Source: Duganella radicis (GTDB taxonomy: Bacteria > Pseudomonadota > Gammaproteobacteria > Burkholderiales > Burkholderiaceae_D). From it: a stretch of DNA of 64,000 nucleotides. The notes beneath the pieces were generated by a model. The model was not told the DNA's origin. It ran no database searches and was given only the letters and a program-made list of their open reading frames with translations. The DNA lies in the NCBI RefSeq assembly GCF_009720825.1, contig NZ_WNKY01000003.1, forward strand, positions 186,001 through 250,000, read 5' to 3'. Both the position numbers and the translations under genes were made by a program. Below are positions 26,586-33,543 of the stretch, piece after piece (position 1 is the stretch's first letter; the number at the start of each line of letters is the position of its first letter).

Positions 26586-28319
26586 ATGATCCTACGACGC
26601 GCGATTCCCTTGCTGCTCGCCGCAGCCTCCCTGGCCTACGGCCCGCCAGCGAACGCGGCGGACGATGCCGAGGCTGAACGCTGCATGGACCTCAGCGCTT
26701 CCGATCCCGCCGCCGCCCTGAAGATGGCGGAGGCAGGATTGACGCAGCAGGGCAGCCAGCGCGATCCCCGCCATCTTGCGCGTCTGCACCTGTGCAAAGG
26801 CCACGCCTTGCTGATGAGCGGCAAGCGCGAGCCGGCCATCGATGAATTCCAGTTGACGGTGTCGGAAGCCGAGCGCTTGCAGGACGAGGCCTTGTTGGCC
26901 CATGCCTTGCTGCTGCGCGGCGAGCAGCGTGGCAACAACGGCCAGTATGCCGACGCCATCGCCGATCTCAAGCGCGGCTATGAACTGGAAGTCAAGCTGG
27001 GCGACGTTTACAACCAGAACTACGCGCTGAGCGCCATCGCCACCCTGTATGCCGACAGCAACGTCAAGGATTACGAGCAGGCGCTCCAGTACTACCGCAA
27101 GCTGCTGACCTCGCACCAGGGCCGTAACGAAGTCCAGAACATGGCGGTGACCCACTTCAATATCGCCAGCACGCTGGAAAAGATGGCGCAGCTGGACGCG
27201 GCGCAGGAAGCATTTGAACAGGCGCTGGCCATCGACCGCAAGCGCGGCGTCGAGGCGGACGTGGCCGAGGACCAGCGCGCGCTGGCCGTGGTGCTGTCCA
27301 AGCGCGGCCTGCACGTGGAGGCGCTGAACCTGCTGGACCAGGCCTTGCGGCAGCGTCTCCGGGACAAGGATGAGGATGGCGCCGCCGCCGTGCGGCTGTC
27401 GCGCGGGGCGGCGTTGCGGCGCGCCGGCCGCCATGCGCAAGCCTTGCCGGATCTGGAGGCGGCACGCGGCTATTACGGCAAGGAAGACAATCTGCGTTTC
27501 CTCGACAAGATCTACGAGGAGCTGGCGCTGGCGCAATCCGGCACCGGCAACTGGCGCGAAGCCTACGCCGCGCGCGGCGAGCAGATGCGGGTCAAGCAGG
27601 AGTTGCAAAAGCAATTGCTGGACGAGCGCAGCAGCCGCCTGCGGGTGCAGTTCCATACCGAGCAGGCCCAGCGCAACAATGAAGCGCTGGCGCAGGCGCT
27701 GAGCGCGGCCAACACCATCCGCCGCTGGCAGTATGCGGCATTGGCGCTCAGTCTGCTGGCGATCGGCGCGCTGGGCGTGATGATGAGACGGCAGGTGCGG
27801 CAAGCGCGCCGCATGCGCGATCTGGCGCTGACCGATGAGCTGACCCGGCTGCCGAACCGCCGCCACTTCCTGGAGCTGGCGCGCGGGGCGCTGGAGCAGG
27901 CGCAGCGCGACGGCAAGCCGCTGGCGTTTGCCGCGCTCGATATCGATCACTTCAAGCGCATCAACGACAGCTACGGTCACGCGGTGGGGGATGTGGTGCT
28001 GCAACGGGTGTCGCACGCGGCGCGCCTGGCGTTGCGTCCGGGCGACGTGATCGGCCGCATCGGCGGCGAGGAATTTCTGGTGCTGCTGCGCGGGACTTCA
28101 CTGGATCAGGCCATGGGCGCGGCCGAGCGCATCCGCGAGGCGGTGGCGGCGGTCGATTGCCGCGACCAGGCGCCCGAACTCAAGCCCAGCATCAGCATCG
28201 GTGTGGCGGCGTATGACGCGCTGGCCGGCACGCTGGAGCTGATCTGCAAGCGTGCCGACGATGCGCTGTACCGCGCCAAGGCCAATGGCCGCAACCGGGT
28301 GGAAGCGGCGCTGGCCTGA
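26586..28319 (+). CDS. TPR-GGDEF diguanylate cyclase
   Basis: A 577-residue protein. A signal sequence (MILRRAIPLLLAAASLAYGPPANA) leads into a periplasmic tetratricopeptide-like helical region (about residues 30-365; repeats such as ALLAHALLLRGEQRGNNGQYADAIADLKRGYELE and VTHFNIASTLEKMAQLDAAQEAFEQALAI). One membrane helix follows (about 378-397), then a cytoplasmic GGDEF domain from LTDELTRLPNRRHFL. The active loop is GGEEF with an intact RxxD inhibition site (RPGD), so c-di-GMP synthesis with product inhibition is expected. The TPR part presumably senses a periplasmic protein or peptide. It is transcribed 40 bp after the LysR gene and converges on a small lipoprotein gene. Confidence 0.9.
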   Translation: MILRRAIPLLLAAASLAYGPPANAADDAEAERCMDLSASDPAAALKMAEAGLTQQGSQRDPRHLARLHLCKGHALLMSGKREPAIDEFQLTVSEAERLQDEALLAHALLLRGEQRGNNGQYADAIADLKRGYELEVKLGDVYNQNYALSAIATLYADSNVKDYEQALQYYRKLLTSHQGRNEVQNMAVTHFNIASTLEKMAQLDAAQEAFEQALAIDRKRGVEADVAEDQRALAVVLSKRGLHVEALNLLDQALRQRLRDKDEDGAAAVRLSRGAALRRAGRHAQALPDLEAARGYYGKEDNLRFLDKIYEELALAQSGTGNWREAYAARGEQMRVKQELQKQLLDERSSRLRVQFHTEQAQRNNEALAQALSAANTIRRWQYAALALSLLAIGALGVMMRRQVRQARRMRDLALTDELTRLPNRRHFLELARGALEQAQRDGKPLAFAALDIDHFKRINDSYGHAVGDVVLQRVSHAARLALRPGDVIGRIGGEEFLVLLRGTSLDQAMGAAERIREAVAAVDCRDQAPELKPSISIGVAAYDALAGTLELICKRADDALYRAKANGRNRVEAALA

Positions 28320-28326
28320 GGCCCGA

Positions 28327-28578
28327 TTAGCGGGTGGTTGGCGGCGGCGGTTCGGTGGTGTTGGCCGGAGGCGTGGTTGGCGCCGGTGCGTTTGGATCGG
28401 TCTGGCCAGGCTGCGGCGTGGTTGGCTGCGGCGTGGCCGGAGCCGGTGCTGGCGCAGGAGCCGGGGTGGCTTCCGGCACTGGCGGCGTATCCGGGTTTTT
28501 CTTCTGGCAGCCGCTGATGAAGGCAACCGTGGCGATCAGGGCGCAAGCAAGCTTGCCGGAAAGATGGAGCTGTTTCAT
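28327..28578 (-). CDS. Small proline-rich lipoprotein
   Basis: An 83-residue protein with start MKQLHLSGKLACALIATVAF at 28578, preceded by AGGAGG. A lipobox (FISGC) leads to lipidation at the cysteine, followed by KKN and then a low-complexity tail rich in Pro, Thr and Ala (runs such as PAPAPAPA and PPPPTT). No enzymatic domain. It is likely an outer- or inner-membrane lipoprotein whose tail stretches into the periplasm or binds cell-wall components; function unknown. It converges on the diguanylate cyclase gene and is divergent from RNase T2. Confidence 0.75.
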   Translation of the reverse strand: MKQLHLSGKLACALIATVAFISGCQKKNPDTPPVPEATPAPAPAPAPATPQPTTPQPGQTDPNAPAPTTPPANTTEPPPPTTR

Positions 28579-28730
28579 GGTGTAGTCCTCCTGTGGGATG
28601 TGCAAGTTGTCATCGTAGCCACTCTTGGCAGAGTGCCGTGTCGGTCTTCCCGCAGTGCGCTTGTAGGACTAGTGCCCGTGCTGATTGCTTCCGGTAGAAT
28701 GTTGGCATTTCGTTCATTATGGGGGATTCC

Positions 28731-29708
28731 ATGCGTCGTTACATCGCAGTTGCACTGCTGGCTTTTACCGCGCTGGAATGCGGCGCCAGCGAGTCGGCCA
28801 GCGGCAGTTTTACCGCCAACAAGAGCTGCGAAGCCTTCAGCTCCTTCGCCAAACGCGCCAATCCGGGCGAGGTGAAGATCACCGCCGGCACGGCCTACAC
28901 CGTCCGCGAAATCAACAAGACCGATTACGACTGGCTGCGGGTGGAAGTGCCGGGCGCGCAACCGTCGCTGCGCTGGGTGCAGCGCGAGTGCGGCACGCCG
29001 GCGCTGGAGGACAAGCAGGCCGGCCGGCCGCCCGAAGGCGCCAGCGGTGAAGTCTGCTCGGCGCCCAATCAGCAGGACAGCTATGTGCTGGCCATCACCT
29101 GGCAGCCGGGCTTCTGCGAACACACCAGGTACAACGGCAAGAAACCGGAGTGCGACGCGATGAACAGCGGCGCGCTGGAGGCGAAAACGTTAAGCCTGCA
29201 CGGCCTGTGGCCGAACAAGAAGGAATGCGGCACGCATTACGGCAGTTGTCAGGGCAAGCAGTTTGAACTGAGCAAGGACACCATCGAGAAGATCGCGCCG
29301 TGGATGCCCAACTTCTTCTACGAGCGCACCTTCGGCGCCTACGAGTGGAACAAGCATGGCAAATGCCAGTCGCTGCCGCCGGACGAATACTTCATCAAGG
29401 CGGTATCGGCGGTGCGCGTGGTGAACGATTCGGAAGTGGGCAAGATCGTGCTGGGGAATACCGGCAAGAGCTTCAAGGTGAACGATTTCTTCGACCGCGT
29501 GAAGTCGCGCTACGGTGACAAGGTGGCCAATACCATCACGCTGGTGTGTGTGCAGCGCAAGTACCTGCAAGAGATTCGCGTCTCGCTGGCGCTGGACTTC
29601 AGCACCGAGCGCGATCTGCCGGCGCTGGTGGCCAACGCCAAACCGGCCGGCCCGCGCGCTGTCGGCTGCGACGACGAAGTCTACGTCGAGGCAGCCGGCA
29701 GGAACTGA
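28731..29708 (+). CDS. Secreted ribonuclease T2 family protein
   Basis: A 325-residue protein with signal peptide MRRYIAVALLAFTALECGAS. The ATG at 28731 follows GGGGG with proper spacing; an ATG at 28719 is possible. After an N-terminal domain of about 85 residues (GEVKITAGTAYTVREINKTDYDWLRVE) comes the T2 core. The catalytic motif 1 is LHGLWPN (His157) and motif 2 FGAYEWNKHGKC (Glu205, His209), both complete; cysteine pairs typical of T2 are present. It should be an endoribonuclease in the periplasm or outside the cell, probably for phosphate or nucleoside scavenging. It converges on the SDR with a 3-bp gap. Confidence 0.92.
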   Translation: MRRYIAVALLAFTALECGASESASGSFTANKSCEAFSSFAKRANPGEVKITAGTAYTVREINKTDYDWLRVEVPGAQPSLRWVQRECGTPALEDKQAGRPPEGASGEVCSAPNQQDSYVLAITWQPGFCEHTRYNGKKPECDAMNSGALEAKTLSLHGLWPNKKECGTHYGSCQGKQFELSKDTIEKIAPWMPNFFYERTFGAYEWNKHGKCQSLPPDEYFIKAVSAVRVVNDSEVGKIVLGNTGKSFKVNDFFDRVKSRYGDKVANTITLVCVQRKYLQEIRVSLALDFSTERDLPALVANAKPAGPRAVGCDDEVYVEAAGRN

Positions 29709-29711
29709 GGC

Positions 29712-30458
29712 TCAGGCCGCGAAGCCGCCGTCGATCAGCAGGTCGGCGCCGGTGACGAAGCCGGCTTCGGGACCGGCCAGGTAGGACACCATGGCCGCCA
29801 CTTCATCGGCCTTGCCGTGGCGTTTCAGCGCCATCAGGCCGTGCAGACCGGTGGCGAAATCGCTGTCGGCCGGGTTCATGTCGGTGTCCACCGGGCCGGG
29901 CGCTACGTTGTTGACGGTGATGTTGCGGCTGCCCAGGTCGCGCGCCATGCCTTTCACCAGGCCGACCAGCGCCGATTTGCTCATGGCGTAGGCGGCGCCG
30001 CCTTCGAACGGCATGCGCTGGGCGTTGGTGCTGCCGATGTTGATGATGCGGCCGCCGTCCTGCATGTGTTTCGCGGCGGCTTGCGAAGCCACGAACACGG
30101 CGCGCACGTTGACGGCGATGGTGCGGTCGAAGTCTTCCAGCGAGAACTGGTCGAGCGGGCCGAGATGCAGCACGCCGGCGCTGTTGACCAGGATGTCGAG
30201 GCGGCCGTAGCGGTCGGCCACGCTGTCGATGGCGCGGGTCAGGGCGGCGGCGTCGGCGGCATCGGCCTTGATGGCGAAGGCGTCACCGCCGGCAGCCTTG
30301 ATTTCTTCGACCAGCGCCTCGGCGGCGATGGCCGAGGCGGCGTAGCCGATGGCGACTTTGGCGCCGTCGCGGGCCAGGCGGCGCGCGGTGGCGGCGCCGA
30401 TGCCGCGCGAACCGCCGTTGATGAAAGCGACTTTACCGTTCAGTTGTTGGGCGCTCAT
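29712..30458 (-). CDS. SDR family oxidoreductase
   Basis: A 248-residue classical SDR starting MSAQQLNGKVAFINGGSRGIG. The cofactor motif is GGSRGIGAA, with NSAG, catalytic Ser in NIGSTNAQ, and YAMSK giving Tyr and Lys. The C-terminal GADLLIDGG is standard. It resembles 3-oxoacyl-ACP reductase (FabG)-like SDRs of unknown substrate. It is divergent from a LysR regulator at 30573, its probable controller, with a 114-bp gap. Confidence 0.9.
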   Translation of the reverse strand: MSAQQLNGKVAFINGGSRGIGAATARRLARDGAKVAIGYAASAIAAEALVEEIKAAGGDAFAIKADAADAAALTRAIDSVADRYGRLDILVNSAGVLHLGPLDQFSLEDFDRTIAVNVRAVFVASQAAAKHMQDGGRIINIGSTNAQRMPFEGGAAYAMSKSALVGLVKGMARDLGSRNITVNNVAPGPVDTDMNPADSDFATGLHGLMALKRHGKADEVAAMVSYLAGPEAGFVTGADLLIDGGFAA

Positions 30459-30572
30459 GATGTGTTTCCTTTCGGTTTGGGTGGTTGATGAACACAGTAT
30501 GGTCGCGGCCACTTGATCGCGGTAGTCGCAAAATTCATCGATCAGTTTCAACCAATGGTATAAGATGTCATC

Positions 30573-31502
30573 ATGTTGACCGAACTGAGCAGTTATCTCG
30601 ACGCTTTCATTGCGGCCGCCGACGAAGGCAGCTTCTCGGCGGCTGCGCGCCGTCTCGGCCTGACGCCGGCGGCGGTCAGCAAAAGCGTGGGGCAGATGGA
30701 AGCCCGGCTGGGCGTGCGTCTGTTCCAGCGCAGCACCCGCAGCCTGGCGCTGACCACCGACGGCGAGCGCCTGTACGGGCAGGTGCGGCTGCCATGGGGC
30801 GAGATCGGCGATGCGCTGACCGATCTGCGCCAGGGCGCCGGCAAGCCGGCCGGCACGCTGAAAGTGTCGCTGGCCTACACCGTCGGGCGGCAGTATTTCG
30901 TGCCGCTGCTGGAGGGGTTCTGGCGCCGTTATCCGGACGTGGTGCCGGATCTGTATTTCGATAACCGCCACGTGGATCTGGTGGCGGAGGGTTTTGACGT
31001 CGGCATCGGCGGCGGCATCGAGTTGACCGATGCGCTGATTGCGCGCGAGCTGGCGCGGGTGGATATTGTGCTGGCGGCGTCGCCTGCCTATCTGAAGGCT
31101 CATGCGGCGCCGGAATCGCCGCAGGAACTGGCGCGCCATCACGGCCTGCTGCGCCGCTCGCTGAGCACCGGCCGGCTGATGCCGTGGACGTTGAAAAATC
31201 GCGCCGGGCAGGAAGTGGTGGCCAGTGTGCGGCCGGTGGCGGTGCTGGACGATCCGGAAGCCATTGCCCGCGCCGCCGCCTGCGGCATGGGCATCGGCAT
31301 GCTGCCGTTGCCGCACGCCTTGCCATTGCTGGACAGCGGAGAACTGGTGCGCGTGCTGCCGGACTGGCGTGCCGAAACCCGGCCGCTGTCGATCTATTAT
31401 TCAAGCCGCAAACTGGTGCCGGCCAAGGTGCGGGTATTTGTTGACTATATGGTGGAGCAATTCCGCGCCAGCGGCCATGCTGCGCGCTTCCGCCAACACT
31501 AA
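30573..31502 (+). CDS. LysR family transcriptional regulator
   Basis: A 309-residue LTTR. N-terminal winged helix MLTELSSYLDAFIAAADEGSFSAAARRLGLTPAAVSKSV and wing GVRLFQRSTRSLALTTDG; effector domain GTLKVSLAYTVGRQYFVPLLEGFWRRYPDV. It belongs to the DmlR/CrgA-like branch. Divergent from the SDR at 29712-30458. It is also followed on the same strand after 11 bp by the CE2-like esterase gene, which has its own AAGGAG, so read-through into the esterase is possible. Confidence 0.87.
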   Translation: MLTELSSYLDAFIAAADEGSFSAAARRLGLTPAAVSKSVGQMEARLGVRLFQRSTRSLALTTDGERLYGQVRLPWGEIGDALTDLRQGAGKPAGTLKVSLAYTVGRQYFVPLLEGFWRRYPDVVPDLYFDNRHVDLVAEGFDVGIGGGIELTDALIARELARVDIVLAASPAYLKAHAAPESPQELARHHGLLRRSLSTGRLMPWTLKNRAGQEVVASVRPVAVLDDPEAIARAAACGMGIGMLPLPHALPLLDSGELVRVLPDWRAETRPLSIYYSSRKLVPAKVRVFVDYMVEQFRASGHAARFRQH

Positions 31503-31513
31503 GGAGATGTTCG

Positions 31514-32575
31514 ATGAAGTTCAAGGCAGGATTGGCAGCGCTGCTGCTGGCTGGGCAAACGTTTGCAAGCGTGATGGTGGGGGCGGACAATCCGCAGTTG
31601 CAGTACACGGGACGGATCGATTTCGCCGACCGCGCGCGGCCCATGCTGTCCTGGCCCGGCACCAGCATCGAAGGGAATTTCACCGGCGGCAGCCTGGCGG
31701 TCAAGCTGGACGACCAGTTGGGCAAGAACTTCTTCAACGTCTTCGTCGACGGCAAGCCGGTGGTGATCGAGGCTGCGCAGGGCAGCAAGACCTATCCGGT
31801 GGCCAGCGGCCTGGCGCCGGGCGAGCACCGTTTCCTCATCACCAAGCGCACCGAGGGCGAGGAGGGCGCGACCTTCTTCCAGGGACTGGAACTGGCCGAT
31901 GGCGGCAAACTGCTGGCGCCTCCGCCGCGCAAGCAGCGCCGCATTGAATTCTTTGGCGACTCGATCACCAGCGGCATGGGCAACGAGTCCCCGGACGATG
32001 GCCCGGATCATCTGGGCAAGGACAAGAACAACTACATGTCCTATGCCTCGATCACGGCGCGCGCGCTGAACGCTGAAGCGCACATCACCTCGCAGAGCGG
32101 TATCGGCGTGATGATCAGCTGGTTCCCGTTCACCATGCCGGACTTCTATGACCAGCTGAGCGCCGTCGGCAACAACGACACCAAATGGGATTTCAGCTCG
32201 TGGACGCCGGATGTGGTGGTGGTCAACCTGTTCCAGAATGACCGTTGGCTGGTCGACCGCGAAAAGCGCCTGTCGCCGATGCCGGATGACGCGCAGCGCA
32301 TCGCCGCCTACCGCACCTTTGTGCAGAAGATCCGCGCACTGTATCCGAAGGCCTATATCGTCTGCGCGCTGGGCAGCATGGATGCGGTGCAGGAAGGCTC
32401 GAAATGGCCGGGCTATGTGCGCACGGCGGTGGATCAGATGCGCGATGCCGGCGACGCCCGCATCGACACCATCATCTTCCCGTGGAATGGCTTCGCCGGC
32501 CACCCGCGCGTGAAGCAGCACCAGTACAACGCCGGACTGCTGACGGACTTCATCCGCAAGAAGGTCGGCTGGTAA
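31514..32575 (+). CDS. CE2-like SGNH esterase (probable acetyl-xylan esterase type)
   Basis: A 353-residue secreted protein with signal MKFKAGLAALLLAGQTFAS. Residues about 25-135 form a beta-sandwich-like N-terminal domain (GRIDFADRARPMLSWPGTSI and NVFVDGKP), and the SGNH catalytic domain starts at IEFFGDSITSGMG with the nucleophile Ser150. The C-terminal FAGHPRVKQHQ gives the catalytic His330; family 2 carbohydrate esterases often work with a Ser-His dyad, and the two-domain order (jelly roll then SGNH) matches that family. Expected action is removal of acetyl groups from hemicellulose fragments. It is followed by a rhodanese after 3 bp and, further on, by a GH127-like gene, consistent with plant-polymer use. 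Confidence 0.85.
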   Translation: MKFKAGLAALLLAGQTFASVMVGADNPQLQYTGRIDFADRARPMLSWPGTSIEGNFTGGSLAVKLDDQLGKNFFNVFVDGKPVVIEAAQGSKTYPVASGLAPGEHRFLITKRTEGEEGATFFQGLELADGGKLLAPPPRKQRRIEFFGDSITSGMGNESPDDGPDHLGKDKNNYMSYASITARALNAEAHITSQSGIGVMISWFPFTMPDFYDQLSAVGNNDTKWDFSSWTPDVVVVNLFQNDRWLVDREKRLSPMPDDAQRIAAYRTFVQKIRALYPKAYIVCALGSMDAVQEGSKWPGYVRTAVDQMRDAGDARIDTIIFPWNGFAGHPRVKQHQYNAGLLTDFIRKKVGW

Positions 32576-32578
32576 GCC

Positions 32579-33481
32579 ATGCTGCCGCGCGCGCGCCAGT
32601 TGCTGACGGCGGACCGGCTGGCGGCGCTCGTGCTGCCGGCGCCGGCCAATCCGGGCCTGCCGCTGCTGCTGGAATGCGGTTGCGGCGAGCGCGCACAGTT
32701 CGAGCGGGCGCACATCCCTGGCGCCGGCTATCTCGACACCGGCGATGTCGAACGCCCGCCCCACTGGACACGGATACCGGACGCCGAGCTGCTGGCCGTT
32801 CTGCTCGCGCAAGGCATCCGCCATGACAGCACCGTCATCCTCTACGGCCGCAACAACCTGGCCGCCGCGCGCGTGGCGCAGTTGCTGCTCTACGCCGGCG
32901 TGGACGACGTGCGACTGCTGGATGGCGGCTTCGCGGCATGGCTGGCTGCCGGCCTGCCTTGCGAGTCCGGCGCGCCGCGCGCCGTCTCGCCTGCTGCCGC
33001 GTCGGCCGCCGCGTTTGGCGCCATCTTTCCGCGCCATCCCGAATACCTGATCGACACCGCGCAAGCGCGCGCCCTGCTGGCGCAGGAAGACGGCATCCTG
33101 GCCAGCATCCGCACGGAAGCCGAACATCTTGGCCTGACCTCGGGCTACAACTACATCACCGCGCGCGGCGACATTCCCGGCGCGCACTGGGCGCGTGCCG
33201 GCGACAACGGCGACGTCAATAGCATGAGCGCCTGCCAGCAGGCCAACGGCGCCATGAAGCCAGCCCGCGAAATCGAACAGCTCTGGCGAGCCGCCGGCAT
33301 CACCCGCGACCACGAGGTGGCGTTCTACTGCGGCACTGGCTGGCGCGCGTCGATGGCGTTCTTCTATGCGTGGCTGATGGACTGGCCGCGCATCAGCGTC
33401 TACGACGGCGGCTGGTGCGAATGGAGCGCCGACCCGACCAATCCGATTATGCCGATTTCGTCACCCTTTTCGCGGCCCTGA
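32579..33481 (+). CDS. Tandem-domain rhodanese (thiosulfate/mercaptopyruvate sulfurtransferase)
   Basis: A 300-residue two-domain rhodanese. The N-terminal domain (about 1-125) lacks a catalytic cysteine (VILYGRNN), as usual for the structural domain; the C-terminal domain (about 150-295) has the active loop CGTGWR with Cys251 (FYCGTGWRASMAFFYAW). It transfers sulfane sulfur from thiosulfate or a related donor to a thiophilic acceptor such as cyanide or thioredoxin. No signal peptide, so cytoplasmic. The ATG is 3 bp after the esterase stop, with no obvious ribosome site, suggesting coupling. Its link with carbohydrate esterase genes is unexplained. Confidence 0.88.
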   Translation: MLPRARQLLTADRLAALVLPAPANPGLPLLLECGCGERAQFERAHIPGAGYLDTGDVERPPHWTRIPDAELLAVLLAQGIRHDSTVILYGRNNLAAARVAQLLLYAGVDDVRLLDGGFAAWLAAGLPCESGAPRAVSPAAASAAAFGAIFPRHPEYLIDTAQARALLAQEDGILASIRTEAEHLGLTSGYNYITARGDIPGAHWARAGDNGDVNSMSACQQANGAMKPAREIEQLWRAAGITRDHEVAFYCGTGWRASMAFFYAWLMDWPRISVYDGGWCEWSADPTNPIMPISSPFSRP

Positions 33482-33515
33482 AACAAGACGCACGGCGCTG
33501 TCGGACGTACATTAT

Positions 33516-33532
33516 TGGTTAAACATTTACCA
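33516..33532. promoter_or_regulatory. Imperfect palindrome at the GH127-like gene start
   Basis: TGGTTAAA-C-ATTTACCA, 6 of 8 positions paired, resembles a LacI/GalR-family operator. It overlaps the upstream possible ATG at 33532. Family assignment is a guess from shape only. Confidence 0.3.
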
Positions 33533-33543
33533 TGAGGGTACGT

